Assembly (NCBI RefSeq): GCF_003144115.1
Contig: NW_020312009.1
Span: 557,342 to 621,341, forward strand
Direction of reading: 5' to 3'
DNA length: 64,000 nt
From: Tilletiopsis washingtonensis
Taxonomy: Eukaryota; Basidiomycota; Exobasidiomycetes; Entylomatales
The notes beneath the pieces are model-generated. The model searched no databases. It was not told the origin of the DNA and saw only the letters and a program-made list of their open reading frames with translations. Each line of letters begins with the position of its first letter. The stretch's first letter is position 1. This document shows, piece after piece, positions 13,271 to 23,776 of this stretch. The translations under genes were made by a program, and so were the position numbers.

Positions 13271-15268
13271 ATGCCGGCGGACGATGCGCGCTCCGGCGCC
13301 AGCAGTCCCGCCAGCACGGTCGCTGCACCGGCACCTGCCGCCAGCCCCAAGCAGGAGGAGGGCCCCGGCGCCATGAACGAGAAGAGCGGCGGCCGCGACA
13401 CCAAGGAGGTGAACGGCAAGCGCATGCTCACCGGCCGCGACGCCGAGACGCGCAAGGTGCTCGGCATGGCGTTCCCGACGTGGAAGAAGTGGTGGATCAT
13501 CTCTGGTGAGGCCAGCCAGACTTGCACGGTGTCCGCACCGCACAGGCGCTCACCCCACCGCCAGTCATCTTCATGGTGCAGCTGAGCATGAACATGAACA
13601 CGGGCATCTACGCCAACGGCGTCAAGGGCATCGCCGCCGAATACGGCATCTCGCAGCAGGCGGCGCGCGTGGGGCAGGCCGTGTTCCTCATCGCCTACGC
13701 CTTTGGCAGCGAGCTGTGGGCGCCGTGGAGCGAGGAGCTGGGCCGCCGGCCGATCATGCAGATCAGCCTCTTCCTCGTCAACGTCTTCCAGCTGCCGTGC
13801 GCGCTGGCGCCCAACTACGGCAGCATCGTCGTCGGCCGCGTGCTCGGCGGCCTCTCGTCGGCCGGCGGCAGTGTCACGCTCGGCATGGTCGCCGACATGT
13901 GGGAGCCCGAGGAGCAGGAGTGGCCCCTCGCCTACGTCGTCTTCTCCTCCGTCGGCGGCTCGTCCATCGGCCCCATCGTCGGGCCCTTCGTCGAGGCGTA
14001 CCTGTCCTGGCGCTGGATCTTCTGGGTGCAGCTCATCTTCGGCGGTGAGCAGCCTGCTATCCTTGCCACCCGCGCCGCAGCTGACACTCCCATGCAGGCG
14101 TGGTGCAGCTCATCCACCTCTTCCTCGTGCCCGAGACGCGCTCGTCCGTCCTGCTTGACCGCGAGGCGAAGCGCCTCCGCAAGGCGGGCGAGGACGTGTG
14201 GGGCCCCAACGAGGTCAAGGAGAAGCGCTTCACGCTCAAGGGCATCCTCACCACCTGGTACCGTCCCGTGAGTGTCGCATGGAAGGTGCACACGGCCCAG
14301 TACTCACTCTTCCCCGCAGTTCGAGTTCCTCGCGCGCGAGCCCATCGTGCTGTGCTGCTCGCTCCTCTCCGGCTTCTCCGACGCACTCATCTTCACGTTC
14401 ATCGAGTCCTTCCAGCTCGTGTACGAGCAGTGGGGCTTCGAGGCGCCGCGCTCGGCGCTCACCTTTGTGCCCATCTGGATCGGCTACATTGTGCGTGCTG
14501 CGCATCTGAAGCGGAGAGAGCATGCACTGACACGGGCTCTCGCAGATCTGCTACGCCAGCATGGCGATCCCGATCATCAAGTTCAAGCGCATGCGCCGCC
14601 ACCAGCCCGACAAGTACACGCCCGAGCACCGCCTCTGGTGGCTGCTCTTCACGGCGCCGCTCGAGCCCATCGGCCTCTACATCTTCGCCTTTACGACGTA
14701 CGGCCCCAATCACTCGCCGTCGATCCCCTGGATCGCGCCGATGATCGCCTCGGTGCTCGTGGCAATCGCCAACTACGCCATCTACTACAACACAATCGAT
14801 TACATGGTGCGTCGCCCGAGCTGGCTGTGCTGAGTGCTGCTGACTGAGGCTTCCCACCAGGTCGCTGCCTACGGCCCGTACTCGGCCAGTGCCACCGGCG
14901 GAAACGCGTTCATGCGCAACGGCCTCGCCGGCATTGCCACGAGTGAGTGTCCATACCGAAGCTGAAGTGCTGCCTTGTGCTCACACGACCCTTCAGTGTA
15001 CTCGACGCCGATGTTCAACAACCTGGGCTTTGTCTGGGCGTCGTTCCTGCTGGCGTGCCTCGGCGTGCTCGTCGTCATCCCCATCGTCATCTTCTACTAC
15101 AAGGGCGAGGTGGTGCGGCGCAACTCAAAGTTCGCCGGCGAGCTGCTCAAGGAGCGCCAGGGCAACGACGGCCACCGCGTCGTGCAGGACGAGGAGGACA
15201 ACGGCGACATTTCGGCGCTGCACCGCCGCAAGAATGCGCAGCCGCAGGGCGAGAAGCAGGAGCAATAG
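13271..15268 (+). CDS. Major facilitator superfamily transporter (DHA1-like)
   Basis: 556 residues in seven exons (13271-13505, 13565-14044, 14098-14267, 14320-14490, 14546-14806, 14861-14942, 14997-15268); lengths sum to whole codons. The cytosolic N-terminus of ~75 residues is followed by about twelve hydrophobic segments. The first begins WWIISVIFMVQLSMNMNTG. Loop 2-3 carries the motif-A-like WAPWSEELGRRPIM, and later come GRVLGGLSSAGGSVTLGMVAD and SWRWIFWVQLIFGG. The sequence ends in a charged tail (GEVVRRNSKFAGELLKE). The pattern is typical of fungal drug:H+ or polyamine antiporters at the plasma membrane. The substrate cannot be read from the sequence. Confidence 0.92.
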
Positions 15269-16426
15269 AGCGTGCGATACCCCTCGTCGCACCCGCCTGT
15301 GCCCAGGCCGTGCGTTGCAACTGCCGCACTGGTCTGTGCTCGAGGCCGTGCGACACGCCCATAGACTCTCTGGCCAAGACGTGTAGTGCATCCCTCTCTC
15401 GACTCATACTCGGCTGCTCCCATGACGACTGCGCTCCCAACATGCTCCCATCCATACACGCATCTCCCCGGTCCATGGCCCCTCCATTCTCCTGTTGTAC
15501 TTGTGTCTAGTCCACTCTGCCGTCGCGATGATATCCGTCCGAACACTTCAGGTCGTTGAGTGGAGAGCGTGCGCAACCCTGCAGAGCCCCGCGGGTGCTG
15601 CTGCACCTGCTCGCCGGCCTGCACTGTGAGCGTCCGCGACCCTGGGCCACAAGTGGCCGTGCCGGATGTCGCGCCGTCTCGCTGCCGGCTGTCACCCAAC
15701 GCAAGCCAGGCGCTCGGCGCAGCCCTGAACAAAGGGTCTCGCTCTCCGCCGCGGCTGCGTCATGGCTTCTTCCGAGGTGCTGGAGGCCGGCGCGCGCGGC
15801 TGCGAGACGATGGTGTGCTGAGCACGACTTCAGCCGTCAGAGCGTAGCGCGGCGGCGGTGCTGCAACGTGCGCGCGGCGCGCGGGCGGCGCTGGGCCAAG
15901 CACGCTCGGCGCCAGCCTCACGCGCGCGTGGCGTGCGCCCACGCGGCAAGCACGGGATGCGTGCCGCGGCCCCGCGCCGGCGCCGAGTTCGAGGGGCTCA
16001 GGGCGCGCTTTAGCCGCGGCATGGCAGCAGCAGCAGCCCCTCACTCACCTCAGCCTCACAGTCAAGTGCAGCCTCGCTCTTGCCTCAGCTCCACCACCAC
16101 CGTCGTGCACACCCTCGTCGCACTCGTCGCTGCCACCGCGCATCGCCGCACCGCACCGTCCGCTCCGCCGCTCTCTGCGCCAGTGCCTGCGCCGCGTGTC
16201 CCACACGCGCGCCTCCAATCTCAACCTCTCGCCAGACTCACACTCCTCTCTCCCGCTCCGTCTCACCCTCTCCCAGCCCTCCAACAGGGCCACCTTCGAC
16301 GCTCAGTCCAACCTGTGCTAACCCTCCTTCCCTCTTTCCGTCTCTAAGCTCCTCTCGCCTCTCTCTCTCACGCACATATCCCTCACCTGTCATCTGTACA
16401 CCACCCGCATCCCACATACCACAACC
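15269..16426. promoter_or_regulatory. Spacer with pyrimidine-rich CBS promoter
   Basis: About 1.16 kb. The stretch from ~16050 to 16426 is strongly C/T-rich on the plus strand (CTCTCGCCTCTCTCTCTCAC and similar). It is probably the promoter and leader of the cystathionine beta-synthase gene. An open plus-strand frame (15556-16347) crosses it but has no recognisable domain. Confidence 0.45.
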
Positions 16427-17875
16427 ATGCAGCGCCCCACCACCATCTTGCCCTCGGCGCTCTCGGCCATTGGCGACACGCCGCTCGTGCGCCTCAACCG
16501 CATCCCGCAGCGCGAGGGCGTGCTGTGCAATGTCTGTGAGTAGCACACCCGGCGAGGTGTGGGGGCGGGACAACGTGCAGACGCGGCTGTGTGGGAACAC
16601 GGCCGCGGCGCCAAGCTCCGCCGTATCAGCGCGGCACGCCGCTGTGCGCAGCGCCTCTCGCTCTTGCCGCCGCTGTGCTGCGCCTCTGGCAGTGCACTTG
16701 CTTCGATGCGCCTCTCCAGTGCGCTGCCATTGTGCTGCGTCTGACTGACACGCTGTGCCACAGTGGTGAAATGCGAGTACTTCAACGCCGGCGGCTCCGT
16801 CAAGGACCGCATCGCGTCGAACATGCTGCTCAACGCCGAGGCCAAGGGCCTGCTCATCCCGGGCAAGTCCGTCATCGTCGAGCCAACGTCGGGCAACACG
16901 GGCGTCGGCCTGGCGCTCGCGGCGGCCATCAAGGGCTACCGCTGCATCATTGTGCTGCCCGAGAAGATGTCGGCCGAAAAGGTCACGACGCTGCGGGCGC
17001 TCGGCGCCGAGGTGCTGCGCACGCCCACCGAGGCGGCGTGGGACGACCCGCGCAGCAACATCATGGTGGCGCGCCGCCTGGCAAAGGAGATTGAGCACGC
17101 CGTCATTCTGGACCAGTACAACAACCCGGACAACCCGCTCGCCCACCGCGTCACCGCGCAGGAGATCATCGATGCCGTCGAGGCAGGCGTGGCGCTGCCC
17201 CGCACGGGCACCGCCAGCAAGGCAGCGCCGAAGGCCAACGGCGTGCCGCACAGCAACGGCACCGAGGCGCCCAATGGCCACGCCAATGGCCTCACGAACG
17301 GCCACGCCAACGGCCATGCGCACGACTCCGACGAGGCCGAGAGCCGCGTCGTCGACATGCTCGTCGCGGGCGTTGGCACGGGCGGCACGATCAGCGGCAT
17401 TGCGGCGCGCCTCGCCGAGCCGGACCACAACCCAGACGTCTTCGTGCTGGGCGTCGACCCCGTCGGCAGCACGCTGGCGCTGCCCGCGGCGCTCAACGAG
17501 CTGGCCGAGGGCGAGTCGTCGGCGTACAAGGTCGAGGGCATCGGCTATGACTTTGATCCGGCGTCGCTGGACAAGACGCGCGTGTCGGCGTGGATCAAGA
17601 CGCGCGACGACGAGTCGTTTGAGTATGCGCGCCGCCTCATCCGCGACGAGGGCCTGCTGTGCGGCGGCAGCTCCGGCAGTGCGCTGGCGGGCGCCATGCG
17701 CTGGCTGCGTCCCGGCGGCGAGGGCTGGGAGAGCATCGGCTCGCAGAAGGGCAAGAACGTCGTCGTGGTGCTGCCTGACAGCCTGCGCAACTACATCACC
17801 AAGCCCTGGCTCGTCGTCGATGAGGAGGCCACGGGCGACCTCGAGACGCGCATTGCCCGCCTCACCGTCAAGTGA
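16427..17875 (+). CDS. CYS4: Cystathionine beta-synthase, catalytic core only
   Basis: PLP enzyme of fold type II condensing serine and homocysteine to cystathionine. It has 406 residues in two exons (16427-16535, 16764-17875). Motifs: SALSAIGDTPLVRLNRIP at the N-terminus; FNAGGSVKDRIA with the PLP lysine; EPTSGNTGVGLALA; LDQYNNPDNPLAHRVTAQEI; GVGTGGTISGIA; GGSSGSALAGAM. The CBS-like LDQYNNPDNP block argues against plain cysteine synthase. Residues ~250-280 hold an inserted Asn-Gly-His-Ala repeat (NGHANGLTNGHANGHAH). The frame stops at ARLTVK, just after the core, so the C-terminal pair of regulatory CBS domains seen in yeast Cys4 is absent. I found no such domain in the 740 bases downstream. 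Confidence 0.9.
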
Positions 17876-18111
17876 AGTGCCAGCCGAGCCGAAGCGCAAG
17901 CCTCCGCGCTGCCGTGCACACTCCGCGCGCGCAGCTCGAGCATGGCTCGCAATGCTCTGCCCCCCAAGTCCGCAAAGTGTCCTGAATCGCCAAAAGCCCC
18001 TGTCTCGCGTCTGCACATCCTCTCCTCATGGCGCTCGCCTCCGTCACCGGCTGCCCTCGCTGTAATCCTGCTGCTCAACGCGGCGCTGATGCCTCATGAA
18101 ATCGCTAGATC

Positions 18112-18142
18112 GTCTCTCTCTCTCCCTCGCTCTCTCTCTCCT
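18112..18142. repeat. CT-rich simple repeat
   Basis: Imperfect (TC)n tract, with C-rich interruptions, in the convergent spacer. Confidence 0.85.
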
Positions 18143-18277
18143 CAGATGCTGTGACGCACGCACGCTGCATGTATGACCGGCGGACTGATGATAGTTTCAT
18201 GGTCCTGAGGCGCGAGTGATGATTACACGGGGCTGGCTGCGCGTGGACGCGCGCTGGAGATGAGATGAGGCGACACG

Positions 18278-18293
18278 GAGAGAGAGAGAGAGA
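18278..18293. repeat. (GA)8 microsatellite
   Basis: Eight uninterrupted GA units, flanked by further GAG/GAA-rich sequence. Confidence 0.9.
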
Positions 18294-18619
18294 ACGAGAG
18301 GAGAGACATGCTGCAGAGCGGACCAGTCCAGTGGGGGCTCCAGGAGTTGCTGCTGCGTGAGAGTGTGTATGCGCGCGAGAGCTTGAGACGATGCGGCGTG
18401 TGCGGAGGTCATGAGACGGGAGCGAGATGCGGGATGAGAAGGCGGCCAGGGAGACTCGAGGAGACGCGTAGATGTGGCAGGGCCGAGGGGAATATGATGA
18501 TGGACAAGACGATGATGAGGATGGGGCGACTGAGACGTGTTGAGAGAAAGACGAGTGAGAAGACGGGAAGTCGTGAGGCGCCATACATGGCGGCGGACAG
18601 ATGGCCGAGCGATGAGCGC

Positions 18620-20704
18620 TCAGGGCCAGTCGAGCGGCCCGCGGCCCGACGTGAGGCCCGTGCCGTGGGCCGACGGCGAGGACATGGGCGCATACGGCCA
18701 GGCACCCGACTGCGCGAGGGGCGTCTTGTGCTGCTGCGGCTGAAAGAGCAGGCCCCACGGCTCCTGCGAGTGCTGCGCGGGCTGCACGAGCGGACGCGAG
18801 GCGGCGGCCTCGTACGAGGCGCCCGACGCCGTGTACTGCGGCGGCGTCGGCAGCTCGGGCATGTCCGACGGCGGCGCCGAGGAAGCCTGGCGGCCAGACC
18901 ACGCCGTTGAGCGCGCAGCACGAGAGCGCTCGTTGTTGCGCACCTGCGAGGCGGGTGTCGGCGGGTTCACCTGCACGCGCGGCAGCGCATCGAACTGCGC
19001 CAGGTTGGCGTTGCTCTCGGGGCTCGATCGGCGGGTGGGACGCTGTTGCTGCGCCTGGTGCGCTGCACCAGACGGTGCGGCACCGGTCTGCGCACGCGTC
19101 TCGGATGCTTCGCGGCCGCGGTAGTACGTCACCTCGAACGGGCTGCGCTGCGAGACGTCGAAGCGAGGCGTCGTCTGCTGCTGCGGACGGCGCGCGTGGT
19201 GCTGGGCCGACTGTTGCTGCTGGTGCTGCGCCTGCTGATAAAAGGGCTGCGCCTGCGTGCTGCCAAAGGAGCCGTGGCGCGGCGTGCTGGGCGCCGAGTC
19301 GAGCTGGCCGAGCGGGTCGGCCAGCAGCCACGCCGGGCTGCGAGGCTCGAGCATGGCCGGCGCAGCGCCAGACGAGAGCGACGAGACGGTGCCGCTGGAC
19401 GCTGAGAAGGCGCTCGCCTCGGTGCACGTGCTGGCCGACGGGCTCAGAGAGGGGACCGACGACGTCGGACTCGCGAGTGCTCCACCGCGGTGGCTCGGTA
19501 CCAAGGCCGGACCGCTGCCGCTGCCACCAACACTGGCAGCGCCGTAGTGAGCCGCACCTTCCGTCCAAGCAGGCGCAGCACTCGGCCAGCCCATCGCGCC
19601 TGGCTGGAAGGCGCTGGGCTGCTGCTGATAGTGAGGCTCCTGGCGTCCAGCCGGGTATCTTGCTGCCGCATCGCCGCAGCCCGACGTGCCATGATACGGT
19701 CTCGTGGTGCTCGGCTTCGGCAGTCTGGGCGCTGCATCGCGGTGGTGGTGGTGGTGGTGGACGGGACGGCCTTGGAACGCCGAGGCGGTGGCGACGGACG
19801 GCGGCGGCAGCGGCGCGCCGAGCGGCGGGAAGTTGGCGATGCCGAGGCCAGGAAAGGCGGTGAGGTGCGGCGGCGCCGACGTGGCCTTGACGGGCAGCAG
19901 GCCCATCAGCAGTGCCTCGCGCTCCTTGCGCCGAGCCAGACGCTTGCGCTTCTCCTGCGACATGCGGGCCCGGCCCTTGCGCGGCTGCATCGCGTTGCCG
20001 TGCTCGTCGAGCTCGACGGGCGCCTCAGCACGCAGCGAGCCAGCCTGCTGGCCAGCGGTGAAGGCGCTGCGGTCGCCCAGCAGGCTCTCACGACGCGTGT
20101 CGGAGCCATCGCCAGTCAGGTAGTCGTCGCTGTACGGGTCGTCCGACGCGAGTACGCGGATGGCCATGTCCGTCGCCAGGCCGGCGGTGTCGATCTCAAA
20201 GTCGCGCGCCTGGCGCTGGCTGGTGAGAGCGGCGACGAGGTAGGCGCCCAGGTCGGCGGCGCTCTCGAGACTCTGCACCGAGCGCGGCGTATGCGACGAC
20301 GCCGGCGTCGTGGGCAGCGAGAGGACGTGCGTGTAGGCCTGCAGGTGCGAGCCGTAGCGCGTCGCCGGGCGGCGGCTCGGGAGCTCGGCAGCAGCGGCGG
20401 CGTCGGCCAGCAGGATGGCGGCGGCGTCGGTCTGGTCGAAGGCGGCCGGGCACGGGAAGAGGCTCGGCGACGGCACGGGCGAGGAGTAGAGCGGCGCCGG
20501 ACTGACCCGTGGCGAGAGCAGCGGCGGCGCAATGGAGCGCAGCCGGCTCATACGCCGTGTCCACAGCTGCGACTCGGGCAGCATGGCCTCGCTGGAGGCC
20601 GTCGTCACTGCCGCGTGCACCGGCGGCGAGCAGGGCCGCGAGATGGCGAGCATGCCGGCGGGCAGCGCGGCGGCATGGGCGAGCTGCGTGGTGCGCGGCA
20701 GCAT
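18620..20704 (-). CDS. Large intrinsically disordered protein of unknown function
   Basis: Single-exon frame of 694 residues from the ATG at 20704 (MLPRTTQLAHAAALPAG). No known domain is recognisable. A helical-looking region around residues 85-180 includes AAAILLADAAAAAELPSR and RDFEIDTAGLATDMAIRVLA. A short strongly basic block, SQEKRKRLARRKEREALL, lies near residue 250 and could be a nuclear signal or nucleic-acid contact. It is followed by low-complexity Ser/Pro/Gln/His-rich sequence with a His6 run (~318) and Gln runs (~500). The C-terminus has TYYRGREASETRAQ and LPTPPQYTASG. A purine-rich plus strand (C/T-rich on the coding strand) precedes the start, like other leaders here. A transcription or RNA-binding regulator is a guess. 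Confidence 0.72.
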   Translation of the reverse strand: MLPRTTQLAHAAALPAGMLAISRPCSPPVHAAVTTASSEAMLPESQLWTRRMSRLRSIAPPLLSPRVSPAPLYSSPVPSPSLFPCPAAFDQTDAAAILLADAAAAAELPSRRPATRYGSHLQAYTHVLSLPTTPASSHTPRSVQSLESAADLGAYLVAALTSQRQARDFEIDTAGLATDMAIRVLASDDPYSDDYLTGDGSDTRRESLLGDRSAFTAGQQAGSLRAEAPVELDEHGNAMQPRKGRARMSQEKRKRLARRKEREALLMGLLPVKATSAPPHLTAFPGLGIANFPPLGAPLPPPSVATASAFQGRPVHHHHHHRDAAPRLPKPSTTRPYHGTSGCGDAAARYPAGRQEPHYQQQPSAFQPGAMGWPSAAPAWTEGAAHYGAASVGGSGSGPALVPSHRGGALASPTSSVPSLSPSASTCTEASAFSASSGTVSSLSSGAAPAMLEPRSPAWLLADPLGQLDSAPSTPRHGSFGSTQAQPFYQQAQHQQQQSAQHHARRPQQQTTPRFDVSQRSPFEVTYYRGREASETRAQTGAAPSGAAHQAQQQRPTRRSSPESNANLAQFDALPRVQVNPPTPASQVRNNERSRAARSTAWSGRQASSAPPSDMPELPTPPQYTASGASYEAAASRPLVQPAQHSQEPWGLLFQPQQHKTPLAQSGAWPYAPMSSPSAHGTGLTSGRGPLDWP

Positions 20705-23700
20705 GCTGCGGCCCGGCAGAGAGTGAGGAGGTGAGGAGTAGCGAGGGCTTGGAGAGGCTTGTCGGGTGTGTCCAGTGTGAGGTGTGCGAGGAGAAGAGGG
20801 CCAGAGATGTCGGACAGACGTGCGGCCAGAGGAGTGAGAGAGACGGGCCTGGGAGAGGCGAGAGAGAGTCGAGTCGGTGGGGTGAGGAGAGGAGTCCGGG
20901 GTCCGTGGTGCGCCTTGAAGAGGGAAATGGAGCGCGCCGCTGAGGACTGAAGACGAGAGAAGGTGTGCGTGAGAGAGAGGGAGAGACTAGCTCATGAGCC
21001 GGCGAGTCCGAGTCCGGCGGGCGACGCAGATTAGCGCGGACCGGGTGCGGCGACGATTAGGGTGGACAGCGACGGAGACGGAGAGCGGAAAGGCGGCGAA
21101 TACGCGGCCACGGGAGATGGGAGAAGGGAAGCAAGGCGCAGCGAGATGTTGGGCACGATGCTGCTGTCGAGCTCGAGATGGGGCGGTGCCTGGCGCTGCG
21201 ATCAGCGCATGCCCGGCCGGCGACGAGCAGCGAGTGCCGCACGCGGCGCAGCGTCGCCGAGCTCGGCCGTCGTCGCCGGCGCTGCGAGCACCGAGAGGGG
21301 TACGCTTCGCCTGCACGCAGCCTGATGCGGAGCAGCAGCGCAGCAGCAGGCGGCGCGTGCGACGGGACGACGGGCGAGGGCAAGCGGCGTCAGGTACGGC
21401 GAGGCGGCGCGACGCGATGCGGCCGCTCGTCGTCCGCACACGGCGACGATGCGCCGCGTTGGCTCGGACAGGCAGGCAGGTGGTGGTGTTTGCTCGCCGT
21501 GGACGAGGAGGCACGCCGTCCTGGTCGCAACAGGCAGGAGCAGCTGCAGCGGCGCGACCAGGAGGAGGCGGGAAGCGTGTGATGCGGCGAGCCAGCGCAG
21601 CGCTGAAAGAAGCGAGAGGAGGAGCGGGATGCGGTGGTACGGGGCAAGATGGACGACGAGAAGGGCAGAGGAGAATGGGGGCGGGCCAGGAAGGGAAAGG
21701 GCGGGACAGGGCGAGACGCAGTCAGCGAGAGAGCACGGCGAGCGCAGCCCAGCGCCCGACTGACCGAACGGGGCAGCGGCGGTGCTGAGGCGAGGCAGCG
21801 CAAGACGAGGCGAGGCGGGTGCAAGACGCGAGAGCGCAAGGCGCCGCAGCGGGCCAGCAGCGCGGCGGCAGCAGCGCCCAGCGGCCACCGCGCCCGCAGC
21901 GCAGCGCTCGCCGCCTGGCCTCACTCCCGCGGCCATGCCACGCCGCCGCAGCACACCTCACCTCGCGCCGCCAGCCTCAACGCCAGGAGGCCGCAACGGC
22001 CGGCAGGGTGAGACAGGGCGCAGCCTGACATATGCCATCGAGACAGGGCTTCGCTCGCAGCTGCACGCGGCGAGGAGCGTGAGTGCCGCCTGCGCCATCG
22101 GCGCTCGGAAGAGCTCACCTCGCCCGACTTGCCCGCGTGCTGCGCCAAATGCAGACACAGCAGCTTCAGAACCCTCAAGGAGCGCTGAACGGGGCGCCCT
22201 GAGCGCCTCATCCCCGCCATCGCAGCCGCAGAGCTCATTGAGCAGCGCGGCATGCTGCGCCGCAGCGTCAGGGTCGAGGCAGAGATGCAGCTGCAGCACG
22301 TGGATGCCGCGAGGACGCCGAGCGACGCTGCTGAGGCCCCATCGCAGGATGAGGAGGCGGAGCACAGAGAGCATCGATGCGAGGCGGAGACAAGGCCGCG
22401 ACGATCTGGCGTGTTGACCATCAGCACCCTTCCGTCAATAGCGAATAGCAGACGCACATGCCTCGGCTCTCGTGCTGCCTCGACGGCGTCGATGCTGCGG
22501 CAGCCCCTCGCTGCAGCAGCGCAAATGCGGAGTGCAGCGGTGCAGCTGCAAGTCGCACAATGCAGCCATCACGCCAGCCCACAACGGCTCAGATGCAGCA
22601 GCGGCGGCGGGAGTCTAGGCTTACCGCTCCCTTCGGTCTCAGACGCAGCTTGCGGGTCAGGAGTTGCTTGCTCGGCGCTCGGCGCTCGGGCAGTCGAGTT
22701 GCGCCGCGCGGCCGCGCGCTCGGCGTCCGGGCCGCCCGCACCGCGTGCTCGCCGCCACGGCGCCCGAGGAATCGCTGCGGCGGCTGCGGTGGCGCGCTAA
22801 GAGAGGGTGCTGCGGAAGGGTGCTGCTGCGGCAACCTCCGCACACGTGACAGCTCTACGAGATCAGCAGGGCCTCCTCCGCGTCGTGGGCGCTCAGCATA
22901 AGCGCATGACATGAGCCCGATGGCTGAGAGGTGCGGCCGCTGTCCCGCACGATTAAAGCGCGCGGCGACGAAGTCAGCTGTTGCGTGCGGCGCGCGTGGC
23001 GCGGCGGCCCGCGTGCTTGACGTGCGCCTTCTCGGGTCGCGCGGCTCCCACGCTCAGGCACGCGCCTTTCTCGGGTCGCCTGCGCGCCGCGGACGCCTGC
23101 GTCTCGACGGTGCGAGGCGAGCTGAGATGCTCTCTGTGGTCACAAGGCGGCGCTTGTACAGCTCAGGGAGCAAGAGAATTTAGCGGAGAGACTGAGAGCG
23201 TGAAATGAGGCTTTAAACCACAAGATGCGGCAGAAGAAGCGGCTGCAACGGCTCGCCGAAGCTGCACGCGCGCAACGCGCCGCCGCCTCAGCTTGGCCCG
23301 GCGCGACGGGATGCGCCCCTGTCTCACCTCAAAGGCACCGCTGCAGATCGTGCTGGCAGGGACGGCAAGGAAGCAGACAGCGTAGGCAGGCGAGCTCGGC
23401 AGCGCAGCTTCACACTCTCGATCTGCTGGCGCTCCTGGACGCCCGTGTCCGCCTGCTGCGGCGATCTCGGTGCATCGGCAATGATCTCACTCGCATCTCT
23501 GGAGCTAGCTCGCTCCATCGGCGATCACACCCGTCCCTACTCGTTCTGTGTCGCGCAGATCATGTCATTCCCGAGGCCGGCCGCCAGCAGCGGCGCTCAG
23601 AGTGTGGGGTCGTGTCGTCGGTCATGGCGGTCCGGGCCCGCAAGGTAAGGGGCGCACGGTCGGCACCAGCAGCGGTCCTCTGCCCGAGAGGAGAGGGTGT

Positions 23701-23776
23701 CGAGGCAGCGAGGCACGGCAGCAAGACGCTAAGCTGCACGGACAAGCTGGCCTCAGCTGAGCCGTCGTTTGGCCCA
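20705..23776. other. 3-kb stretch without a convincing gene
   Basis: The first ~300 bases are the C/T-rich (minus-strand) leader of the disordered-protein gene. The rest is very GC-rich, with frames on both strands that show no domain. The best protein-like stretch is on the plus strand from about 22206, with the helical AIAAAELIEQRGMLRRS frame open to 22800. It lacks a clear start or splice support. AT-richer spots occur near 22950 (GATTAAAGCG) and 23210 (GGCTTTAAACC). No tRNA-type B box was seen. Confidence 0.45.

Larger units (their letters stand above)
17876..18619. other. Convergent 3' spacer with CT and GA tracts
   Basis: 744 bases between the stops of CBS (+) and the disordered protein (-). 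It contains a CT-rich tract at 18112-18142 and a (GA)8 run at 18278-18293 embedded in about 100 purine-rich bases. The two tracts are partly complementary and could pair in a transcript. No coding frame is convincing. Confidence 0.5.

Noticed and set aside
16238-18016. 592-residue minus-strand frame opposite CBS
   Set aside because: It mirrors the CBS exon and crosses its promoter; no motif, and the plus strand is clearly coding.
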